DNA of 64,000 nucleotides, from NCBI RefSeq assembly GCF_002075885.1, contig NZ_MDET01000008.1, forward strand, positions 64,734 to 128,733, given 5' to 3'. Within the stretch, counting starts at the first letter, position 1. Every line of letters begins with the position of its first letter. This document shows, piece by piece, positions 25,130 to 37,366 of the stretch. The notes beneath the pieces were generated by a model. That model was not told the DNA's origin. It saw only the letters and a program-made list of their open reading frames with translations, and made no database searches. Position numbers and translations under genes: made by a program. Origin of the DNA: Manganibacter manganicus (GTDB lineage: Bacteria; Pseudomonadota; Alphaproteobacteria; Rhizobiales; Rhizobiaceae).

Positions 25130-26227
25130 ATGACGAGCACAGATATGACCTTCAATTCGCTCGAAAATTCCCTGCTCGCTGAAATCGCCGCCGCGGGCGA
25201 CGAGCAGGCCATCGAAGCCGTGCGCCTGACCGCGCTCGGCAAGAAGGGCTCGGTGTCGGAATTGCTCAAGACGCTTGGGGCGATGACGGCGGAAGAGCGG
25301 CAGGTCAAAGGCCCGGCGATCAACGGGTTGAAGGTGCGCGTCACTGAAGCTCTTGCCGCTCGAAAGGCGGAGTTGAAGGATGCGGCGATTGCCGCCCGCC
25401 TCGTGGCTGAGAAACTGGACGTGACCCTGCCGGTGCGGTCTTCGCCGGCAGAGCGCGGCCGCATCCACCCGATCAGCCAGGTCACCGACGAGATCGCCGC
25501 CATCTTCGGCGACATGGGTTTTTCGATTGCCGAGGGCCCGGATATCGAAACCGATTATTACAATTTCACTGCGCTGAATTTCCCCGAAGGCCATCCGGCG
25601 CGTGAAATGCACGATACCTTCTTCTTTCATCCGGATGACAAGGGCGAGCGCAAGGTGCTGCGCACGCACACTTCGCCGGTGCAGATCCGCACCATGGAGG
25701 CACAAAAGCCGCCGATCCGCATCGTCATTCCCGGCAAGACCTACCGGCAGGATTCCGATGCCACCCATTCGCCGATGTTCCATCAGGTCGAAGGGCTGGT
25801 GATCGACAAGACAGCCAATGTCGCCAATATGAAATGGGTGCTGGAGGAGTTCTGCCGGGCCTTCTTCGAGGTGCCTTCGGTCAAGATGCGCTTTCGCCCG
25901 AGCTTCTTTCCCTTCACCGAGCCGAGCCTTGAAGTGGATATCCAGTGCGACCGTTCGCGGCCGGGCGAAGTGCGTTTCGGCGAGGGCAGCGACTGGATGG
26001 AAATCCTCGGCTGCGGCATGGTGCATCCCAATGTGCTGCGCGCCGGCGGGCTCGACCCCGACGAATATCAGGGCTTTGCCTGGGGCATGGGCATCGACCG
26101 CATCGCCATGCTGAAATACGGCATGCCGGACCTACGCGCCTTCTTCGACGCCGATGTCCGCTGGCTCTCGCATTACGGTTTCCGCCCGCTCGACATGCCG
26201 ACCTTGTTCGCAGGGTTGAGTTCATGA
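25130..26227 (+). CDS. pheS: Phenylalanine--tRNA ligase alpha subunit
   Basis: A 365-aa class II aminoacyl-tRNA synthetase subunit. The N-terminal coiled-coil (residues about 1-95) binds tRNA. Motif 2 (residues about 205-235, [19 protein letters not shown]) and motif 3 ([17 protein letters not shown]) are intact. It works as an alpha2-beta2 enzyme with PheT. I use the ATG at 25130; the one at 25145 is also possible, since neither has a strong ribosome site and a repeat lies directly upstream. The stop overlaps the next start (ATGA). Confidence 0.93.
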   Translation: MTSTDMTFNSLENSLLAEIAAAGDEQAIEAVRLTALGKKGSVSELLKTLGAMTAEERQVKGPAINGLKVRVTEALAARKAELKDAAIAARLVAEKLDVTLPVRSSPAERGRIHPISQVTDEIAAIFGDMGFSIAEGPDIETDYYNFTALNFPEGHPAREMHDTFFFHPDDKGERKVLRTHTSPVQIRTMEAQKPPIRIVIPGKTYRQDSDATHSPMFHQVEGLVIDKTANVANMKWVLEEFCRAFFEVPSVKMRFRPSFFPFTEPSLEVDIQCDRSRPGEVRFGEGSDWMEILGCGMVHPNVLRAGGLDPDEYQGFAWGMGIDRIAMLKYGMPDLRAFFDADVRWLSHYGFRPLDMPTLFAGLSS

Positions 26228-26625
26228 GCGAGCCGCATGCCGGATCGTGCCGTTGCGGCCTGATCAGCGCCGAGGCGAGCCGTGCTCCGTTCTGGACGTC
26301 CTATTGCCACTGCCGCGATTGCCGCAAGCAGACGGGCGCGCCGGTCATGGCGTTCGTCGGCTTTCGTGACGAGGATCTCACCTGGCATGGTGAGCCGAGA
26401 AGCTGGCGCGCGGGTGGCGTCGAGCGCCGGTTTTGTGGCTATTGCGGCAGCCAGATCGGCTATAGCGACGACAGGCTGCCCGGCGAAATCTATCTGGCGC
26501 TGGGCTTCATGGACGAGCCGGAACGCTATCCACCGGCCTTGCATGCCTTCGAGGCTCGCCGCCTGCCATTCCTGCATATCGCTGACGATTTGCCCCGTTA
26601 TTCCGGCTTCAGCGTCGAGCGCTGA
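26224..26625 (+). CDS. GFA-family (glutathione-dependent formaldehyde-activating-like) zinc protein
   Basis: A 133-aa protein of the GFA/CENP-V fold. Zinc-ligand cysteines are visible as C9-x-C11, C28-x-C30-x2-C33 and C71-x2-C74. Members were named for spontaneous glutathione-formaldehyde adduct formation, but most have no proven reaction. It overlaps the pheS stop by ATGA and is 21 nt before pheT, so it is co-expressed with the two synthetase subunits. No link to tRNA charging is known. The start at 26224 is fixed by the overlap; the frame upstream is the shadow of pheS. Confidence 0.8.
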   Translation: MSEPHAGSCRCGLISAEASRAPFWTSYCHCRDCRKQTGAPVMAFVGFRDEDLTWHGEPRSWRAGGVERRFCGYCGSQIGYSDDRLPGEIYLALGFMDEPERYPPALHAFEARRLPFLHIADDLPRYSGFSVER

Positions 26626-26646
26626 GGCCTCTTCTGGAAGATTGCA

Positions 26647-29055
26647 ATGAAATTCACACTCTCCTGGCTGAAAGATCATCTCGAAACCGAAGCGACGCTT
26701 GACGAAATCGTCGAGCGGCTGACCGCGATCGGCCTCGAAGTCGAGGCGGTCGATGACAAGGCGGCTCTGAAACCCTTCGTCATCGCTCGCGTGCTGACAG
26801 CGGTCCAGCATCCCGATGCCGACCGGCTGCGCGTGCTTTCCGTCGATACCGGCGATGGCAAGGCGCCCGTCCAGGTGGTGTGCGGCGCACCCAATGCGCG
26901 CGCCGGTCTCGTCGGCGTCTTCGCCGCGCCCGGCACCTATGTACCCGGTATCGACGTGACACTTTCGGTCGGCAAGATCAGGGGCGTCGAGAGCTTCGGC
27001 ATGATGTGCTCGGAGCGGGAATTGCAGATTTCCGATGAGCATAACGGCATTATCGATCTGCCCGAAGATGCGCCGGTGGGCACCAGCTTCGCGGCTTACG
27101 CGCATATCGATGATCCGCTGATCGAGATCAATCTGACGCCGAACCGGCCGGACGCCACTGGTGTTTACGGCATTGCCCGCGATCTGGCGGCTTCCGGCCT
27201 TGGCACGCTCAAGACCGCGCCCGTTGAGCCGGTTGCAGGCAAAGGTGCGACGCCGGTGAGGTTGACCATCGAGGCGCCCGAGCTTTGCCCCGGCTTTGCG
27301 CTGCGGCTTGTGCGCGGCGTGAAGAACGGTCCGTCGCCGCGATGGATGCAGCAGCGTCTCATCGCCATCGGGTTGCGGCCCATCAACGCGCTGGTGGACA
27401 TCACCAATTACATCACCTTCGACCGCGGTCGGCCGCTGCATGTGTTCGATGCGAAGAAGGTTGTCGGCAATCTCACCGTGCGCCGGGCGCGCGACGGCGA
27501 AAAGATCATGGCGCTCGACCAGCGCGAATATGAACTGACGCCGCAGATGTGCGTGATCGCCGACGAAGGCGGCGTGGAATCGATCGCCGGTGTCATGGGC
27601 GGCGAGCATTCGGGCTGCGACGAGAACACCGCCGATGTGCTGATCGAATCGGCGCTGTGGGAGCCGCTCAACATCGCCCGCACGGGCCGTACGCTCGGCA
27701 TTATTACCGATGCGCGCTATCGCTTCGAGCGCGGCGTGGACCCTGAATTCATGGTGCCGGGGCTGGAACTGGCGACACGCATGGTGCTCGATTCGTGTGG
27801 CGGCGGGGCAACCGATATCGAAGTGATCGGCTATGCCGGTCACACGCCGAAGACCGTGTCATTCCCGCTTTCGGAGGTCAAGCGCCTGACCGGCCTCGAG
27901 GTGCCGAAGGACGAAAGCCTTTCGATCCTTTCGCGCCTCGGCTTCACGCCGCAGGGGGCTGGCGAAACGGTGGAGGTTACGGTTCCCTCATGGCGGCCGG
28001 ATGTGGACGGCAAGGCCGATCTGGTGGAGGAGGTCATGCGTATTCATGGCGTCGACGAGATCGCGCCGCAGCCGCTCTCCAGCCATGGCGCCGTCAATGG
28101 CAGGATCCTCACCACGCTTCAGATCCGTACCCGCGCGGCCAAGCGGGCGCTCGCGGTGCGTGGCATGATGGAGGCCGTCACCTGGTCGTTCATTTCGGCT
28201 CGTCATGCCGAGCTTTTCGGCGGCGGCCAGAAGGCGCTCAAGCTCGCCAACCCGATTGCCGCCGACATGTCCGACATGCGGCCCTCTTTGCTGCCCGGCC
28301 TGATTGCTGCGGCGCAGCGCAATGCCGACCGCGGGTTTGGCGATGTCGCCTTGTTCGAAGTGTCCGGCACCTATGAGGGCGATACGCCCGACGCTCAGCG
28401 CCGCATTGCCGCCGGCGTGCGGCGCGGCACCGCCAGGCTCACGGGCGCCGGCCGCTACTGGGCAGGCAATGCCGGGCCGGTCGGCGTGTTCGACGCCAAG
28501 GCCGACGCGCTTGCCGTGCTCGAGGCCTGCGGTGCACCGGTCGATCGCTTGCAGATCGAGGCCAGCGCGCCCGGCTGGTATCATCCGGGCCGTTCGGGGG
28601 TGATAAAGCTCGGCCCCAAGGTGGTGCTCGGCACCTTTGGCGAGTTCCACCCCGCGGCTCTGGCAGGGCTCGATGTTTCGGGGCCGCTCTGCGGCTTCGA
28701 GGTTTTCGTCGATGCCATTCCCGAGCCGAAGGCGAAGCCCACCCGCACCAAGCCGAAGCTAGAGCTTTCGGCCTTCCAGGCGGTCAAGCGCGACTTTGCC
28801 TTCGTCGTGGATCGTGCCGTCGAGGCCGGCACGCTGGTCCGCGCGGCCATCGGCGCCGACAAGAAACTGATCACCGGCGTCAATGTCTTCGATGTGTTCG
28901 AGGGCGCGGCACTTGGCGAAGGCAAGAAGTCGATTGCCATCGAGGTCTCGATCCAGCCGGTTGAAAAGACGCTGACCGACGAGGATTTCGAGGCATTGGC
29001 CAAACGCGTCGTCGACAATGTCGCCAAGCAGACCGGCGGCACCTTGAGAGGATAG
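26647..29055 (+). CDS. pheT: Phenylalanine--tRNA ligase beta subunit
   Basis: An 802-aa subunit with the N-terminal OB-fold tRNA-binding domain (residues about 40-150), the B3/B4 editing region, the B5 DNA-binding-like domain (around 400-480), a catalytic-like domain, and the C-terminal ferredoxin-fold anticodon-binding domain (from about 708). It edits mischarged Tyr-tRNA(Phe) and binds tRNA. The length is normal. It lies 21 nt after the GFA gene and 4 nt before an aldo/keto reductase gene. Confidence 0.95.
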   Translation: MKFTLSWLKDHLETEATLDEIVERLTAIGLEVEAVDDKAALKPFVIARVLTAVQHPDADRLRVLSVDTGDGKAPVQVVCGAPNARAGLVGVFAAPGTYVPGIDVTLSVGKIRGVESFGMMCSERELQISDEHNGIIDLPEDAPVGTSFAAYAHIDDPLIEINLTPNRPDATGVYGIARDLAASGLGTLKTAPVEPVAGKGATPVRLTIEAPELCPGFALRLVRGVKNGPSPRWMQQRLIAIGLRPINALVDITNYITFDRGRPLHVFDAKKVVGNLTVRRARDGEKIMALDQREYELTPQMCVIADEGGVESIAGVMGGEHSGCDENTADVLIESALWEPLNIARTGRTLGIITDARYRFERGVDPEFMVPGLELATRMVLDSCGGGATDIEVIGYAGHTPKTVSFPLSEVKRLTGLEVPKDESLSILSRLGFTPQGAGETVEVTVPSWRPDVDGKADLVEEVMRIHGVDEIAPQPLSSHGAVNGRILTTLQIRTRAAKRALAVRGMMEAVTWSFISARHAELFGGGQKALKLANPIAADMSDMRPSLLPGLIAAAQRNADRGFGDVALFEVSGTYEGDTPDAQRRIAAGVRRGTARLTGAGRYWAGNAGPVGVFDAKADALAVLEACGAPVDRLQIEASAPGWYHPGRSGVIKLGPKVVLGTFGEFHPAALAGLDVSGPLCGFEVFVDAIPEPKAKPTRTKPKLELSAFQAVKRDFAFVVDRAVEAGTLVRAAIGADKKLITGVNVFDVFEGAALGEGKKSIAIEVSIQPVEKTLTDEDFEALAKRVVDNVAKQTGGTLRG

Positions 29056-29059
29056 GGCG

Positions 29060-29902
29060 ATGCCGGGTATCCGCGCCATCAGTCTGGCCGGTGGCGTCGA
29101 CGTGCCGGCGCTGGGGCAGGGCACATGGTATATGGGCGACGACGGGCGCCACGCGGCCGATGAGGTCGCGGCGCTGAGACTTGGCCTCGATCTTGGCATG
29201 ACGCTGATCGACACCGCCGAAATGTATGCCAATGGCGGCGCCGAGAAAATCGTGCGCGAGGCTATCGACGGGCGGCGCGACGATGTCTTTCTGGTGTCCA
29301 AGGTGCTGCCATCCAACGCCTCGCGCCAGCGCACGATTGCCGCCTGCGAGGCCAGTCTGAAGCGGCTCGGAACCGACCGCATCGATCTTTATCTCCTGCA
29401 TTGGCGCGGCGGCACGCCGCTTGCCGAGACGATCGAGGCGTTCGAGACGTTGCAGGCCGCCGGCAAGATCGGGCACTGGGGCGTTTCCAATTTCGACACC
29501 GACGATATGGACGAACTGGCCGGATTGGCGGGCGGCAAGGCCGTTGCCGCCAATCAGGTTCTCTACAATCTGGAAAGCCGTGGCATCGAGTTCGACCTCC
29601 TGCCGACCTTGCGGGCGGCGCGCGTTCCGGTCATGGCCTATTCGCCGCTGGGCCAGGGCGGCTTCGTTGACGATCCGCGATTGAAAGCCATCGCCGCGCG
29701 CCATGGCGTTAGCGCCACGCAGGTGGCATTGGCCTGGGTGTTGCGGCACGACAACGTCATCGCCATTCCCAAAGCCGTGCGGCCGGAGCATGTGCAGGCA
29801 AACCGCGCCGCGCTGGACCTTGTCCCGACCACGCAGGATATTGCCGAGATCGATGCCGCTTTTGCGCCGCCGCGTCGCAAGATGCCGCTCGAAATGATTT
29901 GA
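29060..29902 (+). CDS. Aldo/keto reductase
   Basis: A 280-aa NADPH-dependent reductase of the (alpha/beta)8 AKR superfamily. The catalytic tetrad is visible as Asp and Tyr in [13 protein letters not shown], Lys in [10 protein letters not shown] and His in [24 protein letters not shown] is the cofactor loop. The substrate is unknown. It follows pheT by 4 nt and precedes the Gfo/Idh gene by 22 nt, so all may share one transcript. Confidence 0.85.
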   Translation: MPGIRAISLAGGVDVPALGQGTWYMGDDGRHAADEVAALRLGLDLGMTLIDTAEMYANGGAEKIVREAIDGRRDDVFLVSKVLPSNASRQRTIAACEASLKRLGTDRIDLYLLHWRGGTPLAETIEAFETLQAAGKIGHWGVSNFDTDDMDELAGLAGGKAVAANQVLYNLESRGIEFDLLPTLRAARVPVMAYSPLGQGGFVDDPRLKAIAARHGVSATQVALAWVLRHDNVIAIPKAVRPEHVQANRAALDLVPTTQDIAEIDAAFAPPRRKMPLEMI

Positions 29903-29924
29903 AGCCGCATAAGGGAGAATGCCG

Positions 29925-30911
29925 ATGTTTCGCTGGGGAGTTCTGTCCACCGCCAAGATCGCGCGCGAGCAGGTTCTGCCCGCGCTTGTCGAGGCCGATA
30001 ACGGCGTGCTTGCCGGCATTGCCAGCCGCGACCTGGAAAAGGCCCGTGCGCTGGCCGACCGTTTTGGCGCGCGCCATGCCTTCGGCTCCTATGAGGATTT
30101 GCTGGTGTCGGATGAAATCGATGGCGTCTATATCCCGCTGCCCACTTCCCGGCATGTCGAATGGGCGGGCAAGGCTATTCGCGCCGGCAAGCATGTGCTG
30201 GTCGAAAAGCCATTGGCGCTTGATGCAAATGACATCGTGCCGCTGATCGAGTTGCGCGACCGGCACAAGGTGCTGGTCTGCGAGGCTTTCATGGTGGTTT
30301 ACAACCCGCAATGGATCAAGGTGCGCGACCTGGTCGCGGAGGGCGCCATCGGCCGGTTGCGGCATGTGCAGGGCGCGTTCTCCTATTACAATGTCGATCC
30401 GGCCAACATGCGCAACCAGTTCGATCTCGGCGGCGGCGCCTTGCCGGATATCGGTGTCTATCCGACGGTGACGACACGTTTTGTCACCGGAGGGGAGCCC
30501 GTGCGCGTGCAGGCCAGCATCGAGCGGGACAGGAATTTCGGCACCGACATCTATTCCTCGATCCGTGCCGATTTCGGTGATTTCGAGCTGTCCTTCTATC
30601 TGTCGACGCAGATGGCTGCCCGGCAAAGCATGGTGTTTCATGGTGATGCGGGCTTTATCGAACTGGCTTCGCCCTTCAATGCCGGGCTTTACGACCATCA
30701 GCGCGTCACGCTTCACAACCAGAATCACAGCGAGGCGCAGGTGTTCCGTTTTCCGGCCGCCCAGCAATACCGGCTGCAGGCGGAGGCCTTCGCGCGCGCC
30801 GTGGCCGGCAGCGGCGAACGTGTCTTCACGCTGGAGGAATCGGTGCTGAACCAGAAGGTCATCGACGCGATTTTCCGTGCCGGCGAGAAGGACGGCTGGG
30901 AGACGGTCTGA
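29925..30911 (+). CDS. Gfo/Idh/MocA-family oxidoreductase
   Basis: A 328-aa NAD(P)-dependent oxidoreductase. The N-terminal Rossmann half includes [12 protein letters not shown], the [11 protein letters not shown] loop and the family motif [13 protein letters not shown]; the C-terminal half starts at [11 protein letters not shown] and has the [12 protein letters not shown] stretch. Substrates in this family are sugars, inositols or related dehydrogenations; none can be assigned here. The ATG at 29925 has AGGGAG 7 nt upstream; the ATG at 29919 is too close to that site. Confidence 0.82.
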   Translation: MFRWGVLSTAKIAREQVLPALVEADNGVLAGIASRDLEKARALADRFGARHAFGSYEDLLVSDEIDGVYIPLPTSRHVEWAGKAIRAGKHVLVEKPLALDANDIVPLIELRDRHKVLVCEAFMVVYNPQWIKVRDLVAEGAIGRLRHVQGAFSYYNVDPANMRNQFDLGGGALPDIGVYPTVTTRFVTGGEPVRVQASIERDRNFGTDIYSSIRADFGDFELSFYLSTQMAARQSMVFHGDAGFIELASPFNAGLYDHQRVTLHNQNHSEAQVFRFPAAQQYRLQAEAFARAVAGSGERVFTLEESVLNQKVIDAIFRAGEKDGWETV

Positions 30912-31015
30912 CGTTTTGGGGCGTCATCGTAGGCGGCAAGCCGCACTTCACCGTTGCCACGCAACCTTGCGGCCGCCCATCCGGTGGCTTCCCTCAACCG
31001 ACAGCCGGCCATGCT

Positions 31016-31252
31016 GGCGTCTCGAAGCACGCACACCCACCCTCGCCCTTCGAGGCTCGCTGCCGCTCGCACCTCAGGATGAGGGCGGGGGCACATATTT
31101 GCCTTGAGGCGGCACACAACCCTCCCTCGTCGTGAGGAGGCAGCGTGAGCTGCCGTCTCGAACGACGCACTGTTCCAACCACAACCGTCCTCACCCCTGA
31201 GCCGCCCTCGTGGTTCGAGGCTCCGCTGCGCCCGCCTCCTCACCATAAGGGT
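31016..31252. repeat. Dispersed palindromic repeats, copy 4 (compound)
   Basis: Several repeat units are stacked here: a TCTCGAAGCACGCAC end, a CTTCGAGGCTCGC...CACCTCAGGATGAGGG unit, a CTCGTCGTGAGGAGGCAGC...CGTCTCGAACGACGCAC unit, and a CCTCGTGGTTCGAGGCTCCG unit. Bases 31201-31227 are an exact inverted copy of 152-178. The stack suggests repeated insertion at one site. Confidence 0.75.
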
Positions 31253-31313
31253 GGGCGGTGTTTGCATTCACGAAACCGGGGCCTACTTTCGGGGGACATG
31301 CTTGAGCAGGACG

Positions 31314-31342
31314 CTTGCACCCCGCGCGCCCTGTTCTTATAT
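31314..31342 (+). promoter_or_regulatory. Candidate RpoH (heat-shock) promoter of dnaK
   Basis: CTTG (31314-31317, in GCTTGCAC) and CTTATAT (31336-31342) are separated by 18 nt, close to the alphaproteobacterial sigma-32 pattern. It lies about 115 nt before dnaK, leaving an untranslated leader. A second CTTG at 31301 is less well placed. Confidence 0.55.
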
Positions 31343-31465
31343 ACGCCGCACAACCGTGCGGGCGGTGCTCGCGTGCCGCGGCGCACGGAATTATTGTGAA
31401 CAGGGGCTTTCGCCGGAACGCCTGACAGGGTCCTTGAAAGCCTGCTTGAAGGAGAGACTGAACCA

Positions 31466-33382
<1,917 letters not shown>

Positions 33383-33405
33383 GTGGCCTGACGGCGATCC
33401 AGAAG

Positions 33406-33436
33406 AAAAGCCCGGTGCGAAAGCCGGGCTTTTTTG
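33406..33436 (+). terminator. Intrinsic terminator after dnaK
   Basis: AAAAGCCCGG (33406-33415) pairs perfectly with CCGGGCTTTT (33424-33433) over an 8-nt loop and continues as T residues. It lies 23 nt after the dnaK stop and 146 nt before dnaJ, so dnaJ may be expressed by read-through or from its own promoter. Confidence 0.9.
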
Positions 33437-33581
33437 CAACCATTGCCGGAAAAATGCGGTGAAATCCGTGCCGATACTGGCATCGGGACCGTTTCATCAC
33501 TAAATCGAAATCCGGTTGTCGCGGCTGTGCACCGACAATCGAGGCCAGCGAAGACCTGGTGGAACCGGGCATTGGGACAAG

Positions 33582-34712
33582 ATGAAAGCTGATTTCTACG
33601 AAACGCTCGGCGTCGAGAAGGGCGCCAGTGAGAAGGAACTCAAAAGCGCGTTCCGCAAACTCGCCATGCAGTTCCATCCGGACCGCAATCCCGACGACCA
33701 TGCCTGCGAGCACAAATTCAAGGAAATCAACGAGGCCTATGAGACGCTGAAGGACCCGCAAAAGCGCGCGGCCTATGATCGCTTCGGCCATGCCGCCTTC
33801 GAAAATGGCGGCATGAACGGCGGTAGCGCAGGCTTTGCGGCGGGCGGGTTCGCCGACATCTTCGAGGATATTTTCGGCGACATGATGGGCGGCGGGCGCC
33901 GTCGCTCGTCGGGCGGGCGCGAGCGCGGCGCCGATTTGCGCTACAATATGGAAATCTCGCTGGAAGAGGCCTATGCCGGCAAGACGGCGCAAATCCATGT
34001 GCCGGCTTCCGTTGCATGCTCCGAATGTTCAGGCAGCGGCGCCAAGCCGGGCACCCAGCCCGTCACCTGCTCCATGTGCAACGGCCACGGCAAGGTGCGC
34101 CAGAGCCAGGGCTTCTTCTCCATCGAGCGCACCTGCCCGCAATGCCAGGGGCGCGGCCAGACGATCAAGGATCCGTGCCCGAAATGCTCGGGCCAGGGGC
34201 GCGTCATCGAGGAACGTTCGCTTTCGGTCAATATTCCCGCCGGCATCGAGGACGGCACGCGCATTCGCCTGGCCAATGAAGGCGAGGCGGGCTTGCGCGG
34301 CGGCCCTTCGGGCGATCTCTACATCTTCCTGTCGGTCAAGCCGCACGAATTCTTCCAGCGCGACGGCGCCGATCTCTACTGCAAGGTGCCGATCTCGATG
34401 ACCACGGCGGCCCTGGGCGGTTCGTTCGAGGTGGCGACGCTGGATGGCACCCAGACCCGCGTGAAGGTGCCCGAAGGCACGCAGAATGGCCGCCAGTTTC
34501 GCCTCAAGGGCAAAGGCATGCCGGTGCTGCGCCAGCCGCAACTCGGCGACCTCTATATCCAGACCGCGGTAGAGACGCCGCAAAGCCTGAGTCGGCGCCA
34601 GCGTGAATTGCTGGAGGAGTTCGAGCAATTGTCTTCCAAGGACAATTCGCCTCAGTCGAGCGGCTTTTTCAGCCGGATGAAGGACTTCTTCGAATCCTTC
34701 AGCGAAGGCTGA
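33582..34712 (+). CDS. dnaJ: Co-chaperone DnaJ (Hsp40)
   Basis: A 376-aa class A J-protein. The J domain covers residues 1-70 with HPD at 32-34, followed by a Gly/Phe-rich linker. Four zinc repeats of the CxxCxGxG type lie at about 145-210 ([32 protein letters not shown]). The rest is the substrate-binding beta domain. It stimulates DnaK ATPase. I chose the ATG at 33582, since the frame upstream is not conserved. Confidence 0.96.
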   Translation: MKADFYETLGVEKGASEKELKSAFRKLAMQFHPDRNPDDHACEHKFKEINEAYETLKDPQKRAAYDRFGHAAFENGGMNGGSAGFAAGGFADIFEDIFGDMMGGGRRRSSGGRERGADLRYNMEISLEEAYAGKTAQIHVPASVACSECSGSGAKPGTQPVTCSMCNGHGKVRQSQGFFSIERTCPQCQGRGQTIKDPCPKCSGQGRVIEERSLSVNIPAGIEDGTRIRLANEGEAGLRGGPSGDLYIFLSVKPHEFFQRDGADLYCKVPISMTTAALGGSFEVATLDGTQTRVKVPEGTQNGRQFRLKGKGMPVLRQPQLGDLYIQTAVETPQSLSRRQRELLEEFEQLSSKDNSPQSSGFFSRMKDFFESFSEG

Positions 34713-34818
34713 TCGCGACAAGAAACGTCTTATACACGACATTATCCCGCGCTCCGCCCTTGTGATGCGCGCTCTACAAGCTTAGTTAGCTTTGGGGGCC
34801 TATAGGGAGAAATCGCGT

Positions 34819-35427
34819 ATGGCACGTGTTTCCGGGTTGCGGAAGACGCTGGCGGAACGGTTCGACGACGAACTGAAATTCTTCAAGGGCTGGATCGATA
34901 AACCCAAGGCTGTCGGCTCGATCGTGCCGACCAGTTCCATCACCGCCAGGCGCATGGCCTCGGTCATCAACCTGAATTCCGGCCTGCCGGTTCTTGAAGT
35001 CGGCCCAGGCACCGGTGTCATCACCAAGGCGATTCTCGCCCATGGCGTGAAGCCGCAGAACCTTTACGCGGTCGAATATTCCAGCGATTTCGTGCAGCAT
35101 CTGCGCCGCCTTTATCCCGGCGTCAACATCATCGAGGGCGACGGCTTCAACCTCGATGCCACGCTGGGCGAGAACAGCGATATGGTCTTCGATTCCGTCG
35201 TGTCCGGCGTGCCGCTGCTGAATTTCCCGGTGGCCAGGCGTGTCGCCTATCTCGAAAGCCTGCTCGACCGCATTCCGCCCGGTCGCCCCGTCGTGCAGCT
35301 TACCTACGGGCCGCTCTCGCCCATTCCTCCGGGCAAGGGCGACTATACCGTGGAGCATTTCCACTTCGTCATCCGCAACATTCCGCCGACGCAATTGTGG
35401 ATTTACCGGCGCGGCAGCCGGCATTAA
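34819..35427 (+). CDS. pmtA: Phosphatidylethanolamine N-methyltransferase PmtA
   Basis: A 202-aa SAM-dependent methyltransferase of the rhizobial PmtA type, related to rRNA dimethyltransferases. The SAM-binding motif I is EVGPGTG at residues 60-66, followed by the VEYSSDF acid motif and an IEGDGFN segment. It methylates phosphatidylethanolamine stepwise to phosphatidylcholine at the inner membrane face. AGGGAGA lies 8 nt before the ATG at 34819. Its place after dnaJ is conserved in related bacteria. It is convergent with the ABC ATPase gene. Confidence 0.88.
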   Translation: MARVSGLRKTLAERFDDELKFFKGWIDKPKAVGSIVPTSSITARRMASVINLNSGLPVLEVGPGTGVITKAILAHGVKPQNLYAVEYSSDFVQHLRRLYPGVNIIEGDGFNLDATLGENSDMVFDSVVSGVPLLNFPVARRVAYLESLLDRIPPGRPVVQLTYGPLSPIPPGKGDYTVEHFHFVIRNIPPTQLWIYRRGSRH

Positions 35428-35445
35428 AGCATCGTATCTGGGTAT

Positions 35446-36189
35446 TTAGAGCCGGCCGGCTTCGATAATGCGTTGCAGGAAGGCGCGGGTGCGTTCTTCC
35501 TTCGGCTCGCTGAACATCTGCGAGGGCGGACCTTCTTCATGCACCTTGCCGCCATAGAGGAAGCAGACCTTGCTGGCGACCTCGCGCGCGAAGCCCATCT
35601 CGTGGGTGGCAAGAAGCATGGTCATGCCCTCGGCCGCCAGGTCGCGCACGATATTGAGCACTTCGGAGACGAGTTCGGGATCGAGCGCCGAGGTGATCTC
35701 GTCCAGCAGAAGCACCATCGGCCCCATGGCCAGCGCGCGCACGATCGCGACGCGCTGTTGCTGGCCGCCCGAAAGCCGGTCGGGATATTCCCTGGCCTTG
35801 TGCTCCAGACCGATGCGCTTCAGGAGGCGCATCGCCTTTTCCTCGGCTGATGCACGGCTTTCATGCAGGACCTTGACCGGCGCCAGCGTCACGTTTTCCA
35901 GCACGCTCATATGCGGGAACAGGTTGTAGCTCTGGAAGACGATGCCGACATCGCGGCGCAGCGCATTGACATCGACGCCAGGCCCCGACATGCGGTCGCC
36001 ATGGATGCGGATTTCGCCGTCCTGGATGGTTTCAAGCCCGTTCATGCAGCGCAGCAGGGTCGACTTGCCGCAACCCGAGGGGCCGATCAGGCACACGACC
36101 TGATGCTCCTCGACCTCCAGCGAGAGCCCATCGAAGACCTTGAACTCACCGTAGCTCTTGGTGATGTTGCAGATTTCGATCATCGCCAT
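35446..36189 (-). CDS. Polar amino-acid ABC transporter ATP-binding protein
   Basis: A 247-aa ATPase of the GlnQ/HisP class. Walker A is GPSGCGKST, the signature is LSGGQQQRVAIVRAL, Walker B is [15 protein letters not shown], and the switch His lies in ATHEMGF. It energises the importer formed by the next two genes upstream. The substrate cannot be read from this subunit. It is last in a three-gene minus-strand operon, 13 nt after the permease stop. Confidence 0.88.
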   Translation of the reverse strand: MAMIEICNITKSYGEFKVFDGLSLEVEEHQVVCLIGPSGCGKSTLLRCMNGLETIQDGEIRIHGDRMSGPGVDVNALRRDVGIVFQSYNLFPHMSVLENVTLAPVKVLHESRASAEEKAMRLLKRIGLEHKAREYPDRLSGGQQQRVAIVRALAMGPMVLLLDEITSALDPELVSEVLNIVRDLAAEGMTMLLATHEMGFAREVASKVCFLYGGKVHEEGPPSQMFSEPKEERTRAFLQRIIEAGRL

Positions 36190-36202
36190 GGTGCGGATAG
36201 CC

Positions 36203-37345
36203 TCAATTGCCGCCGGCGCGCGTGCGGCGCTGGTCGCGTTCGATCAACTTGTCCACCAGCCGCGTCTGCGGAATGGTGATCAGGATGAACAGCAGGGCGA
36301 CAGTGGTGACGGGCGAAAGGTTGAAATGGTTGGATGCCACGATGCGCGCCTGGTTGAAGGCGTCGATCGAGCCGATGACGTTGACCAGCGCAGTGTCCTT
36401 TTGCAGCCCGATGAAATCATTGAGCAGCGGCGGGATGATACGGCGCACCGCCTGCGGCACGACGACATAGCGCATGGTCTGCATGTAGGACAGGCCGAGC
36501 GAACGCGCCGCCGCCACCTGGCTCCAGTGGATGCTTTCGATGCCGGAGCGGTAGACCTCGGCGACATAGGCGCCATAGGTCAGCGTCAGCGCCAGGATGG
36601 CATAGGATTCAGGCTGCAAATCCTTGAGCACCGGCAGGCCGGTCAGCGGGATGCCGAAGCCGATAAGATAGATGTTGATGATGGCCGGCAGGCCGCGGAA
36701 CATGTCGGTGTAGATCATCGAGATCAGCCGGATCGGCCGGGCCGCATCGCCCGGCAGCATGCGTGCGATGGCGACGATGAGGCCCCACACCAGCACCAGG
36801 ATCTCGGCGATGACGAAGATGTAGATGTTCGTCCAGAACGCCTTGATGACCAGCGACAGCGAACTGACGATCAGCGGCACCTGGAAGAACGTGCGGCTGA
36901 CGGCGAGTTCATTGGCAATGAAGAATTGCGCGGCGAACAGCGCGATGACGACGACCGCCGCATAGCCGAATGTCGAGAACGCATATTCGCGCAAGGAGGC
37001 GGTCGCCACCCGCGTCGCCACGAGGTCGCCGCCGGCCAGCGCCGATTTCGCCACTTGCGATTGCCGCCATGACTGTACCGCTGGCCAGAGCAGGATCAGC
37101 GCGGCGATCCCGCAAAGGACCAGCGGGATTGCCGGCAGGACGCCGCCCACACCGACGGTTGCAAGTGCCGCGTGGATGCCGTTGAGCGTGGACCATGTGG
37201 CGAAGATGACGAACAGGGCTACAAACAGCGCCGTGATCGACCATCCGGTTGCGTCTCTGGGTGGCGTGCCGGCGGTGAAGCGCCGGTCGCTGCCGAGAAG
37301 GTCGGCGATGAGGCCGCCTTCCCGGTTTCCTTCATTTTCCCCCAT
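36203..37345 (-). CDS. Amino-acid ABC transporter permease (extended)
   Basis: A 380-aa permease of the HisM/GlnP type. The family EAA-like loop lies in WSQVAAARSLGLSYMQTMRYVVVPQAVRRIIPPLLND. It is longer than the usual 220-240 aa because of three extra N-terminal hydrophobic segments (residues about 30-150), as in the AapM/YhdY-like permeases. GLPAIINIYLIGFG suggests the pore region. It lies 21 nt after the binding-protein gene stop. Only one permease gene is present, so the membrane part is probably a homodimer. Confidence 0.85.
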   Translation of the reverse strand: MGENEGNREGGLIADLLGSDRRFTAGTPPRDATGWSITALFVALFVIFATWSTLNGIHAALATVGVGGVLPAIPLVLCGIAALILLWPAVQSWRQSQVAKSALAGGDLVATRVATASLREYAFSTFGYAAVVVIALFAAQFFIANELAVSRTFFQVPLIVSSLSLVIKAFWTNIYIFVIAEILVLVWGLIVAIARMLPGDAARPIRLISMIYTDMFRGLPAIINIYLIGFGIPLTGLPVLKDLQPESYAILALTLTYGAYVAEVYRSGIESIHWSQVAAARSLGLSYMQTMRYVVVPQAVRRIIPPLLNDFIGLQKDTALVNVIGSIDAFNQARIVASNHFNLSPVTTVALLFILITIPQTRLVDKLIERDQRRTRAGGN

Positions 37346-37366
37346 TCGGGCGATGTCCTGTCCCGA

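Larger units (their letters stand above)
30912..31465. other. 554-nt intergenic region between the Gfo/Idh gene and dnaK
   Basis: This gap holds palindromic repeat sequence (31016-31252) and the dnaK promoter region (31314-31342), described separately. Bases 30912-31015 and 31253-31300 show no further structure or convincing open frame. Short frames across it have the Arg/Cys-rich composition of noncoding shadows. Confidence 0.7.

Noticed and set aside
31016..31252. CRISPR array
   Set aside because: The repeated units are imperfect palindromes with unequal spacing and orientation, not regular direct repeats with unique spacers.
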